Shown: piece by piece, positions 47,320 to 58,724 of the stretch
Layout: every line of letters begins with the position of its first letter
Numbering within the stretch: the stretch's first letter is position 1
NCBI GenBank assembly: GCA_036345935.2
Contig: JADWOT020000010.1
Span: 4,176,587 to 4,240,586, forward strand
Length of the DNA: 64,000 bases
Source of the DNA: Taenia hydatigena
Lineage: Eukaryota > Platyhelminthes > Cestoda > Cyclophyllidea > Taeniidae
Reading direction: 5' to 3'
Program-made: the position numbers and the translations under genes
The notes under the pieces: generated by a model
Told to the model about the DNA's origin: nothing
Seen by the model: the letters and a program-made list of their open reading frames with translations, nothing else
The model's database searches: none

Positions 47320-47480
47320 ACAAGTTAACAATAACAATCAACTTGTAATATACTTTTACCACTGAAGGCAAAAATTTAACAGGGTACGCCGAAAAATGCA
47401 GCCCATAGGGTGAGAATATGGGCAACCACTCTTAGCTTATAAAAGTAGGACGCAATCTAAATCGGTTTTCTGATTCATAG
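47320..47480 (+). repeat. 3' flank of zinc-finger unit 2
   Basis: It resembles 44930-45030 and 60582-60680: AACAAGTTAACAATAACAATC, TACTTTTACCACTGAAGGCA and following. It marks the right edge of the second zinc-finger unit. Confidence 0.4.
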
Positions 47481-49402
47481 GAGAGGTTGCACTGCCATTG
47501 ACCAAAATACCTGTCTCTTACTGCGGATTAGCTAAAGTCCAGATCAACATAAATTTAGCAAAACTGTGACTCACGAAGTTCGCTAAGACTTCGCAGACTT
47601 TTAGTGAGATCAGGTTACTGTAAATGTAACAAAAATATAGACTAATAGAGGCCAGGAATCCAGATTTGGTCCAAGTGAAATGTGAAGTGTCCTGGACTAA
47701 GGTCTGAAAATGACTCTCTGTCACGCTGCCACATTGCCACCTTCTGAGCTGCTGCATTGCTCATAATTTTGCAAAAGCGTGCTTAAGGAGTAACTACCGT
47801 CTTGGTTGCATTACGCATCTGTGAAGAATGTCGTGGTTTATGGGTGTGCCGGTAGGTATCAAAATAACATTCTCTAGAAAGCACGGAGAACAGATTCGAT
47901 GGCTACGACTACAAAAAACATTGCACGGATGCTTCACAATTCTGCAAGGCTGCTGTAATAGCCACAATGGAACCGCTTACAATCTATCATCTGCTGATCG
48001 TTGTAAACGTCATAAAATTGGGAGAATTATGATTCAAGTAGGACCAAGTGCACCGCCAACTGCCTATGGAGCTTTGATGGCTTCCACTGCTCCTCATCGA
48101 CTACTTTGTTGGCAAAATAACAACCATCTTGCATTAAATTACATGGGTTGAGTTTTATTGGCAAATTTTCTAGTCTGCAGAAGATCTCTTACGGAGGAAT
48201 CGACAGGGTCGGAGTCGCCGGACCACACCTCTCGGTGGCCAAAAGCACATCACCTAATTGCTCATGAATCCAACAGCATTAAGTCTTGCATCTATTTCCC
48301 CTTTGGCCTTGCCAAGAGTGCTTTGGGGAAGCTGCGCCTATGCCTGCTGGTGTGATGGATACAAATCTCTGCATTTCGCTATCATGTGGAAATGGGACTT
48401 GTCTCTTCCTGAATAAATGGTTTATTGGGCAAATTTTTCTTCCGTCAGTAGTACAGGGATTTAGCAGTTTGAGGCACTTACGTACGTTAGCATTATTATT
48501 CTCACCTTTTCAATAATGCTTCACTCATGCACGATGTCTTAAAAGATTGTACCAATTGCAAAGCATTGATTGGGCTAGAGCCGCTGTTGAGGATCTTGTC
48601 TAAGTGACAGAGCCCACTGCCCTCACCACAAGGCAAACAAAAGCAGCATCCTAAGGGAAGGAATGCATTTCATTTATCAAGTGTCACAGCAAAGTGCATT
48701 ATAGATACTTGAATTTTCCTCCAATTCACATTATGTAAATATAGCTATCGTAGACGTGCCATGTTCGTCGAATACTTTGCACAGTTTTCATAGGAAAGCC
48801 ATCATTGAGATCGGGTTTCTCCGCATACCGCATAAAGACTTACTGATGCGAGACGCAGACAAATTTGTGAGGACATATTCTATTCTTGGGAATAGCTCTA
48901 TTAGTATTTCAGCATTAGTTAACCCTATGGTTATTTGTTCTCAAATGTTGGCATGAAGTGCCCCGAGAATTCCATTAGTGACGATCTACACACTGTGTAC
49001 TTGATGCGCACAAAATTTCCTTGGTTGACTATCGCGACTGTACCACCCGTTGAGCAAAATCGACAAATTTAAAATGAGATGAGGCCAGAATGTAGGGAGG
49101 TAGAGTAGAGTCATGTGTGTAAAAGCTTTGCCAACATTAGCGATTGTTGAGCATCAAACCGATGATCCTGACGTCCCTCGTCCCATTCATTTGTCTAATT
49201 TGCATCAAGCGCTACCAAAAACGGATTATTAAGAAGACAAAGAAAGTCGGGCTTTGCCCTTTTAAAGAAAAAATCACGTTCTACAGATTCATGAATAGCA
49301 AAACTCTACAGCGATACCTGTTTTGTTTAGTCATTCTTCTTTGCCTTTTACTCATCGGATGCGAACTTTTTGGTACATTCAGTGCAGGCTTAAATCAAGT
49401 GC
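47481..49402. other. No supported gene
   Basis: The plus-strand frames at 47828-48151 (107 codons), 48158-48355 and 48286-48516 have no domain, second copy or splice context. They are left unassigned, although the first is long for this composition. Confidence 0.3.
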
Positions 49403-49515
49403 TTGTATATTTTTATATACTTGTATACATATGTATGCATATGACTACAGAGATTTACATACATGTATGTATATATATGCATACATTCGTGAATGCATAC
49501 ATATTGCCATCATTA
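49403..49515. repeat. TA/CATA-rich microsatellite
   Basis: Alternating TATA, TACATA, TATGCATA and CATACAT words with several self-complementary stretches such as TATATGCATA and ATACATGTATGTATA. It lies at the 3' end of a chance hydrophobic frame (49144-49521) that is not supported as a gene. Confidence 0.6.
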
Positions 49516-52140
49516 TTATAAGCATACGTTTGCACGCGTATGCATTTTAAGCTGATATATGCCATTAATTTATGCGATTAGCAAGCAAGGTGAAATGGTG
49601 AGGTCGCATGCTTTGTCTGCTACAATACAAAATCAAACTTGTGGGTGAATTTATTGGTAAGAGGTGTCTGATTTCTCCAGACTAGGTGGAAAAGCAGCCT
49701 GGTTTTGGGATTAATAAAAATTGCTTAATGGGTTTGCATTCAAAATGTCAGTCTGGAGTCAATCCTTTTGGGGCTTTCGTAAGAAGGGCAAGAATCCTTC
49801 CCTTAGTGACGAATGCATCAAAGTCTACGAGCCTGGAGTTGACATGTGAGCGGATCCATCGGTTGACCACCTTAGAGGAGTCAGAACCGATGCGCGCGTT
49901 TGAAAGCATGCTCGCTCAAAGACTTATTTGATGGTGGCTTTTCAATGCAATTAAGAGCCATCTCCTCGACCGACTGCTCGACAGGTAATTCAAGTCGAAG
50001 TGGTAACAGTCATGACTGCAGATATTGAAGGCATAGAGCACAGTTGAATAGCCAGCGATGCAATCTAAGCTTCGTGTCCAAAAATCATGCAGAGGAGTAG
50101 CGTATTTGCAGGAGCATTGTTTTCCCGATTGTTCTCGAATTTGAGAGGCTGCCATTTGTTGCTCTATACTTTGCATGAAGTTTCATTGGTAACATTGTAG
50201 CACTTTTACTCCTTAAACCTGCATGGAATGTGTCGAACTCTTTGGTAACCAACTAACATGCAAACTCTGCTAGTAACACTCAGTAGAAATAGGTCATTGA
50301 CACTATCAAATAGATTTGGTCATCCGTTATTTCGGATCTGTTTGGCTTCTTGCACATTACGACTGAAAGCACTTTGATGCTCTAATTTTGCCTATTAGTC
50401 CTTAACTATGCAAGCGCGCCCACGTCTGTGAAAGCGCTATGCGTCACAAATGGATTAGTTCAAGCTTAACTCACTGATTTTACTTGTAGTAAAAATTGCA
50501 GTGAGGTGCTCTTTTATCGAATTGCTGAACAAAAATCAGGCTGTGTATCCCTGCTAAAATCCTAAAGATGCGATCATTTTTCATCAGCTTTAACCCTTTG
50601 ACTGCAAACTACAACTCAGTGGGAAGCAGACTTATCAATAGCCGTTACTCAATGCAGCATTAATCAGGCAGATAACAACGCCTCACGCATCAGTATCCTT
50701 GATTAGCGAAGGCGCAGAATCACCAAATTAGTAAATGACTCAGCATTTTGATGTCTTTATTCATGTGCTGCTTCTCATTGATCCAAACTAATGCATAACC
50801 CATAATTTAATGATCCTGTTGGGCGGAGTGGCATGAGATTCAGAGCGTGTGTAATGAACGGGGAACGCGTCACATTACAACACGTCCCTGGCATTCTTCC
50901 TTTGGTTTTTACCAGAGTTTGTCACAGTGAAGCCAAAAATTGGTTGACTTTAAAGCGGAATAAATTATCTGTCGCTCGTACCTAACATAAATCGTCCCAA
51001 GTACTTTTGCATTTTGTGGATAAAACTCGCCAAATATACTTTATAGCAGCCGCCCTTTTCAGACGCTACAAACGCATGCCCTGATTAAATTAAGGCGCGC
51101 TTTCACTTTAACACCAGATTCGACATTGGAAGCGTCTAATAAGGCATGCACAACCTGCTTACTTTGACAATGCTGACCAGGACAAACGCAGTAACAGCCG
51201 ATAAAGCTCATCTTATATTTCACTTCTACCTTTTGTAAAGCACAGAGTCCGACGTATTTCCCTGCGAGACAAGTTACCGCAGGCCATTAGAAAGAACCGG
51301 AACAGATAAATGAGGCCTTGCAATATTAGATTTAATAACAGTTTTAATGCTCGGCCACTAATCGGACATTATTACTGCATCCTAGCCTCTAACCATTCGA
51401 CCCGCTGATGAGAAATGATGCAATGCAGTGCAATGCGAACCAAGGCACGTTTATGTTTTGAGGTCAGATTTGGCCCCTCTCAGAGCTTGTATGTTTTCGT
51501 TCTAGACTGCACTTTCCCAAACGAGGCGTCGTTTTAAATAAAGGGGATATAGGGTAAGCGCTAAACTCACCGGAAGCCTTCAAATATAGCAGACTTAATA
51601 GCGCCCAACAAAAAATTATTCAAACAATCCATGCCACATGTCTACAAAGTTGAAAAGACTAAGCTGAAACTATAAGTAGCTATTGTGGAATGTGCTTAGT
51701 GGACAAAAGAATACTTATAGAGATGGTCTGAACGCATGTATGCTTCCAATGCATCCATTGTGGGGTAATCGGCAAAGCATTCTGTACAGTAAAGGCACAC
51801 TTCCGATTCCCCTATTCTTTGGGCTGAAGTACGGTGCATTAAGGATTAGGCGTTTGCATGGGAGGCTAAAGCTTTGACAAAAAGGCATAACAAATCAAAT
51901 TTAATAAAAAATAGACATGCAACTCACAAATATGCGTTTTGATGAAGTGATCGAGAAGCAGATTAAAGGGTTGAATCTGTGCGCCGCACATGAGACACAT
52001 GTTATGATTCGAGGCTATTTTTAAGGTTTTAAAGAAAACGCCTTTTCAAGTTCATTAAAAAGTGCATGAGACAAGACTAATGCAGAGGTTTTATAACTTT
52101 TCTAACCTTTTTGATGCATTAAAGCCAACCCAATAGTATG
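49516..52140. other. No supported gene
   Basis: Only short ORFs, for example 81 codons at 49686-49931, none conserved within the window. No repeat was recognised. Confidence 0.35.
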
Positions 52141-52161
52141 CCGGTGTGTTAAGCACACCGG
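52141..52161. other. Small perfect hairpin
   Basis: CCGGTGTG, loop TTAAG, CACACCGG: an 8-bp perfect stem, 45 bases before a longer hairpin. Confidence 0.5.
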
Positions 52162-52204
52162 ACAAAGCGCACGTCTGAATTCTGAAAAGCCAAAGAATGC
52201 TTGG

Positions 52205-52246
52205 AGTAAGATGTCGAAGTCCCATCGGTGACTTCGACTACTTACT
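52205..52246. other. 15-bp hairpin with 2x2 internal loop
   Basis: AGTAAG (52205-52210) pairs with CTTACT (52241-52246), and GTCGAAGTC (52213-52221) pairs with GACTTCGAC (52230-52238). The loop is 8 bases, and one symmetrical 2x2 mismatch lies between the stems. The arms are shorter than those of a typical animal microRNA precursor, so a small structured RNA, a protein-binding palindrome or chance are all possible. Confidence 0.5.
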
Positions 52247-53900
52247 AAGCGGGTAATTGTATTCAGATCAAAGCAAAAGTCAGTCAAATCATCATGCTTT
52301 AACTGTTAATGATCTTCCCTCAAACTCATATGAATAGACGTGCGGATTGCCAAGCATCGAAATGCACAACTTCACACAAGTCCATTGGCATGCACAGGTA
52401 TGAGTGTAAATGGAAAAGGACATTATAATAGTGAAGAAAGCATACCTCGATGCTCGCGAAACAGGTGTGCTAAGTAAAGGATGGCGGTATTCAATGACAT
52501 GGAACAGGAGCTGCATTTGAGGGGCTCCATATAGGTAGAGATGAAGGTCTGCGCTGAATTCACTCTGAGAATAAACGCGTCAGCTATATCCATTCTTAAA
52601 TTTTAAATGCAGTATTAGTTAACCAAAAACCAGGCAATGCAGATGCTTGAGCAAAGGCTACTGCGATTCGCCGGATTCATTGCTGATTATATTTCTAGAA
52701 CTATTTGCAAAACTTATTTCTACCCCTTCTAGTTGAGAAATTATTTGATAGAAAGCACCTCTCATTCTGATATGCATTTTTAATGTTTTTATTTTAATAC
52801 ATGTGCAATGAAATCTCATTACCTCATTGTCACTTTGACTGGAAGAAGTGTTTTACTGAGTTGCAAAGCACTGGAATGGAGGGCGGAGAAACACTTTGTC
52901 CATTTCATTCAACCAGACCAACATTTGGGTAGAGACTCACTGCACGCGCTAATTGCTAAACACTCGTAGAGGGAGGTTCCGATTCGCACTGCTTGTGGCG
53001 CATTCGAAGTAGGGGAATCGTTTCTAATAAACATGCACTTTCGTTATGAAATTGCCCTATTCCAAGAGAGATGACCAATCCTCACGTTTTTAATGGATGC
53101 TTAGATCACCAACATGGCCTGTCAAACTGTGGAAGGATGAAACAGAAAGACTCGATTCCCCTCTAAATTATGATGCATTAAAGCACAAATGGACTAGTGA
53201 TTTCGTCTACATTCTCCACCGTAGAAACAGTCCCCCTTGATGTTAGCAGTTCTTTTAGCATGAGTACGGGTAGCAACGGAGAAATCGCGCGTTTAAGATC
53301 ATATTTGGCTTGCGTTAAATAAACTTTGACGAAGTCTTTGCCTCCGGAGTGACACAAGACTCGAAACATGGTGATGAGCTTTCAAGATTTGCATATTGGA
53401 GTGAATAACGCCACTTGGCACAAAATCTCTATCGCGTTCACGCCTGTTAAAATGAAATAACGCTGGGACAATGGGCAGCTTTTTTGCACTGCCTAATCTA
53501 GCGTGCGTGAAGGCTTTTAAATTGTCCTTAGAATGCCTTCTGCATAGTGGGTGCGCTAGAGAGGCTTCCAGCCCTGATTGGGATGTGTGGAGAAGGCAGG
53601 TCTAGCGTTCATTTACCGGCTGCCTAACTTCAGACACTAGTAAGCAATTTTAGGCAGATTTGTTGGCTGGTTTATGGGTCGAATTCTTACCACTCTCCTT
53701 TAAGCCAGAAGAAACGTGGCGCTTAGTTGTGTCCAAACTTTTCTGTGTTACTAAAACACAGACGCTTAAGAGGACACTGCCAAACGCATTCTTGCAAAAT
53801 CATCATTGTAATGTATAAAACCTAAGACTGACTGCTAGTGGAGATAAGTTAAAAGGTGCTTCTTCGTGCCATTTTGACCAACTTGGTGAATCTGTCTTGA
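52247..53900. other. No feature seen
   Basis: AT-rich sequence with short unsupported ORFs (52292-52516 minus, 53178-53369 minus). Confidence 0.4.
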
Positions 53901-54080
53901 CTATTTGCTGGCATTGCCTTCAAAGTATCCTTTGAGGAGCTTGCTAATCGCGATTTTGAGAGGAGTTTCGCTGCTACCAATTTTGTGCAGGAATTGAATG
54001 TGTCTGAAATGAAGGCTACTTGTATGGTTAAAATCGCTACCCTTTTGTCTCTAAGTATGGCAAAGGGTGCCTTTCATTAA
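53901..54080 (+). CDS. Exon-like segment A, unidentified
   Basis: Open for 59 codons after TGA 53898-53900. The first part has clear protein character: AFKVSFEELANRDFERSFAA followed by TNFVQELNVSEMKATC. A possible donor T|GTATGG lies at 54020/54021, and the sequence after it reads like intron. It precedes segment B by about 100 bp on the same strand. The join between A and B keeps frame only if the third AG of AGAAGAAG is used as acceptor, so the model is not secure. No domain was recognised. Confidence 0.3.
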   Translation, partial: LFAGIAFKVSFEELANRDFERSFAATNFVQELNVSEMKATCMVKIATLLSLSMAKGAFH

Positions 54081-54126
54081 TGAAACCATTGTAAATCTGG
54101 TGGCTTTTGTGTTGGAATCAATATAG

Positions 54127-54273
54127 AAGAAGTGTTTGATTACATGCTTATAGAAGTTAATAAGCTGCCAGAGGCATCGAGACGTAGAGACAACGAAGAA
54201 CATTTTGCAGTAGCGGATCCACCATGGTGCCCTAGAAGACAAGAAGAACTTACACTTTGGAAAAAAAGCCGAT
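54127..54273 (+). CDS. Exon-like segment B, 147 nt, unidentified
   Basis: Bounded by acceptor AATCAATATAG and donor CGAT|GTAAGA, 147 nt long, and open in a phase-1/phase-1 frame: VFDYMLIEVNKLPEASRRRD, NEEHFAVADPPWCPRRQEEL, TLWKKSR. The composition changes to noise exactly after the donor. A longer minus-strand frame (54051-54476) covers the same bases but has a low-complexity hydrophobic mix and is taken as a shadow. The protein is unknown. The PPWCP motif and the basic/acidic alternation are its only marks. Confidence 0.35.
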
Positions 54274-54280
54274 GTAAGAC

Positions 54281-57200
54281 TAAAATGGTTTTCGAGTTTA
54301 GCATCATTAATCTTTGCGTTACTCTTAAAATTTCGATTTCGCAAGACTTCATTATAAATACATAGAAGGCAAAGTCTATGCTGAATAGCGTTAACAAGGA
54401 AATTGGAGTTTTCTAGCTTGTTAAATACTACCATGAGAACCAAACTTAGCACTTTAATTTTTTGACTTAATGACATTAATTCCGCATAATGAACACAACA
54501 CGAACATTATGAAAAATCCACACCTATTATGACGCAGTGGTTTGTCTGAATTTCGCTGACTTTTCCGATTAAATTATTATTGCAAATGAACAAAAAGCGA
54601 AAAAAAACGGTTAATTCTTAATCCTCTGTCATAACCACTGCCATCGCTATTGTTGTCATTAATCTCTTAGTTTTGTCAGGTTGCAAGTTTACTCATCTTC
54701 GATGAATTAAGCGCTTTTATCATTTGCAGAAACCTAATTTAAATGAAAGCACTACAGAGGCTGCCACTGGCCATTAGAGATCAAATAAGCAACTGCGCAT
54801 TGTTTCTAATCAACCCTTGGTTGCAGCCCTTAAATTGCATCTTTTTTTTACTTTTCTTTGCCAAAACAGGCGCATTATCTATCGATCAGATCCGAATTTT
54901 GCCGTATAGCACGACAAACATCATTGCTATACGGTAAACAAATGCATGTAAAATTTAAAAGAAAACAACGAATGAACCCGAAAATTTAACTATAGCTGCG
55001 CATTTGTGCTATCACAGTTTCCTCATTGATCTTACTTCCATTGCATTGCAGTAAATTCTTAATATCTAGCGTCTGACAAATGAACTGTACTTCACAGGAA
55101 CAAAAGCAACCAAACATTTGATAAATAACGCGCTTGCTTTGCAGCCGCAAGACAAAATGTTGTGATATAACAGAAGGCTTACCTTTTGGGCACCGTAATA
55201 AGCCATGAGACTTGGCCTTAGTAAGAACAGTTACAGATCGAATCACGATAGCATAGTCCGCCGTACACTTGGGCTAGCCTGCGGTTGTTTTACATGTGCA
55301 TTGTCAAATACATGCATTGATATATAATACAAATCAAGACCTAATACCCGATTGACCATTTTTGTGGTAGCGGAACCGTTTGAGCAGCCTGTTTATGGAT
55401 AAATCCCTTCCTCGCTTTGTCTGGAAAGTTTTAATTGCAACCCTGTAAGTGCTAAATAACTCCTCTTGACTATAACGCTAGACGTATCTTACAAACATGG
55501 GCATCGTAGCAATTCGCATAAAGAAATATTGCTGTGCATTAGTAATATCAATTTTTGGTTTAAAAGGCAAAGTCAAGCTATTACTTTTTCGATGACAATC
55601 CCTAGTTACGCATGTCGGGCACGATGATAACTCATGAAGCGAAAATCATTTTTTGCATAAGGTATGCGCAAAGCAATGCTATATTCGAGATAGTGGTTCC
55701 AATTGCCTCGCTAAATCACCCATGTATGTGAAATATGCTCCAGCTAGAAGTGGCACATCCCCTTAAGGGATTAGAGCCCACAATGCCGTTCCCACAAAGT
55801 GATTCTTAGTAATTAAGATAAGCACTTAAATAACATGGAACATTTTTATAAATAGTGTGACGTTTTTATGTAGCAGGGGGTCCCATTTACCAACGAATGA
55901 GAAACCAGTTTCCGCTAATGACCTTGGATACGCTAAGAAAATTAACTCAGGAACGCGTCTCTCTTAAACACATATGCGATCTGCAGTAAACCCGTGTCGT
56001 GGAAATTACAAACACCATTTGTGTTTTTTTAATGTCAAACGATTCGTGGTGCATTCCATTCAATGCATATGACCAAATGAGTAGATTTTAAATATATATG
56101 GATGGACACAAGTCAATCACTAGTTAAACGCATGCATCCACAGCTAACAAAGAATTTTATTTGTTTTATTGCTTATTCCACTCTTTCAAAACAGGATGTG
56201 AGAACAATGTTTCTAATTCATTTCTCTTAAATACAATCACTTCTTCAAGTCTAGAAATGGCCACCAAAGCTATCATATGCTTATATTTAGGGCTTTGAGT
56301 TGTGCACCCATTTGTTTGCATTCACGTTTGACGGAGTGTCAACATTTAAATTTCCGAATTCGCCCTCCATCGCAGATGCTATTTGCTTCTTTTAAATCGC
56401 ATACTCACCCTCTCACTCTACTTAAGGGGCATGCACATCGCATCATTGTATTTGCCTGTCTCATCATTTCTAAAGCCTCAAAACCACGAATTGACCATCA
56501 GTGCGGTCAGCCTATGGAGTCGATTGATGACAAATTAGCCCTGTTGTAGAAAAGTTAAAATGCTACCCGTTAAAAAGAATTGAAAAATTTAAGCAAATTT
56601 GCTCAAACCACCCATATTCAAGGTGTGCAGCCCAACGATAAACTGTAAATGTGTCTTTGAACAAGCCTTAAATTTGTCAGAACACAATCTGAGAAAAGAA
56701 AGTAAACAATAGGACTCCCCTATACTACTGACGATCTTATCGGCAACTTAAAGTCTTCGCGGGCCTCCAAAAGTCACAGTGCCGACACTGTCTTGTCTAT
56801 GTGCGTTATGATTGTTCTCAAATTCAGACAGGCTAGAAACGTGGAAGGCTGCACAATGTAGTGGAATTGTACTGTAAGGTGGGAGGAAATTTGAAAAAAA
56901 CAAGAACCAGATTAACTCATTCGAAGCTAAATGGAAAGTAATGGCTTATCATTTGTGACTTCATTTATTCATTGTGCTTGCCATTTTTTGCACTAGACTT
57001 TCGTCCTGGTTACTAGGTCTTGCCAATCGATCGTCTGCTTTGCAGGCTAGCCGTTGCGCGTCGAGGGCACAGCGCATGCACTTATCGATCCATCGATCGA
57101 CCAGCGCGGATGAGTCAGCAAAGGAGTGCACGCTGAGGTCGCAGTCCATCAAAATCTCAGTCACACATCTGCTGACCCACTTTGCTGTGAACTTTTACGA

Positions 57201-57839
57201 TTATCTCTTGTCGTCATTTCTAATTGCCTCACTGTGACAACCTTCAAATTGAAGTAGTAAATCTTTCGCGGCTAGTAAAGCGACACAAGAGGACAGCGCG
57301 TGCGGTGCAAATTATGCTTCAGCAAAACACAGCATTAAAGGTCTGCCAATATGTTATGAATTAATTGGTGAGAATGCAGTTAAAATCTGTTCTGTCGTCT
57401 GCTATTGAAGAGAGCATTGCCAATCATTCGCAGTTGCAGCGGTAAAGCCAATTCCCATTAGCGATTCGGTTTCGCTATTACTACTTGGTCAGCTTTAAGG
57501 GCAGTTAATTGCTAAAATGAAATAGTTGAAATGCTGGTGGAGACAAGGTTGGGACTAAACGCCTGTCAATTATAGTATTATGGGAGTTAGTAGTGACACT
57601 TATTTAGCATCTTCCAGCATTGTCAGGTTTAGGTATATTTTTCGACAGCAGACTACTTCTGGATTAAGCGCTTAATTGAAAGGTGAGCAATTCATTGCAA
57701 AAAAGGCTTCGGTGTGTGGTATTGGTGGTAGCCCAAATCCAGCCATAGCAGAAAAATCTTTGGTAGAGATGTAGGCATATCTAAGGCTTTTGGATATATC
57801 CAGAAGACAACCTTGAATAGAATTATAAAGAATTAGCGA
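54281..57839. other. No supported gene
   Basis: Mostly AT-rich. A GC-richer island at 56960-57180 is open on both strands; the minus-strand frame reads MDCDLSVHSFADSSALVDRW and later CMRCALDAQRLACKADDRLA, the other strand 87 codons. Neither has a domain or second copy, so neither is called. Confidence 0.3.
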
Positions 57840-58490
57840 TAATGAGGTCGTGACGTGCTTCTGTGGTTTGTAATGCATGGGTACAGGTGATCGTATGATT
57901 TCGAACGGAGTTCGTCGGATGTTTTAACACTAGGCGAATCTTCAAACCCTACTTATCTGCAATCAGTCAAAAGAGTCTATCAGCAATGTCAAGCAATCTT
58001 AATACTCCGTCAACTCTGGTCTATTAAGCTTTTTGAATAGTGGATTTGGGGACATTGTGCGCGTTCATGTTCGGTGTACTAGTTCTTATCTGTGTAACCT
58101 CATATTTAAATGCGCAGATAATTTTGTTTACGCAAAGTAAAATATGAAATTTAGGCCCCACGAGTGAGATCTGCTCACGAGGTTGGCGCTACGAATATTG
58201 CAAATGATGCCTGGTTACCAAAATTTTAGAAGAAATGAGCCAAGGTCAGGACCCGCAAAGGCCAGAAAGTAAGACTTTGGAAATTCTAACGGTGCCAAGT
58301 AAGAGATGCTTGATGGTTATGTATGAAGGTTTTTTGTGCTTTTAAAGGAGCAAGGAAACTGCCAAAGCAGGAATCTGTGGCCCCAGATGCCCCAAGTGGA
58401 AGTTTCAAGATGAGATGGAGGAAGAGAGAAGGTTAATCCAGGCACTTATGACCAACCCGGAAGACGGGATTAATCTTGTCTCAGGTTAAC
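57840..58490 (+). repeat. Tandem partial duplicate of the zinc-finger 5' region
   Basis: It aligns with 58725-59340 in direct orientation, offset about 860-880 bp: CTTCTGTGGTTTGTAATGCATG, GTCAAAAGNGTCTATCAGC, GTGTAACCTCATATTTAAATG and the first two exons. Only the promoter-proximal part of the gene was duplicated. Confidence 0.65.
58231..58490 (+). pseudogene. Truncated C2H2-family 5' exons
   Basis: The first exon starts ATGAGCCAAGGTCAGGAC and ends at a GTAAGA donor exactly as in the 59-kb copy. The second exon, after TTTTAAAG, reads ARKLPKQESVAPDAPSGSF and then loses one base and the frame, while the remainder (RRLIQALMTNPEDGIN) is recognisable in another frame. No finger exons follow before the next unit begins. 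Confidence 0.55.
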
Positions 58491-58724
58491 AAGTGTCATG
58501 ATTTGCCGCTGAAAGGAAAACCTTGTGAGACCGAAAGTAAGGCATCCTCATTGTGGTAAAATGGCAAAAGCGAAGCATTTCTGACCATGCCAAGATACTG
58601 TCGCTGCTGCTGATAATGTTCCATCTTGTTTTTGGCAGAACTCAATTCTAGACTGTCTGGCTAACAGGGCGCAGAACATACGAGAAAAGATTACGAAGCC
58701 CAATTAATGACACGATGCAGAGAT

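Noticed and set aside
47828..48151. 107-codon plus-strand ORF
   Set aside because: No domain, second copy, promoter or splice signal; it was not called although it is fairly long.
49144..49521. 125-codon plus-strand ORF with apparent membrane segments
   Set aside because: The C-terminal half is translated TA/CATA microsatellite, the hydrophobicity follows from AT-rich codons, and there is no second support.
54051..54476. 141-codon minus-strand ORF
   Set aside because: Its hydrophobic, low-complexity composition and position opposite a well-bounded plus-strand exon suggest a shadow frame.
56961..57237. GC-richer island open on both strands
   Set aside because: Both translations look plausible and neither has a start context, splice site or recognised motif, so no strand can be chosen.
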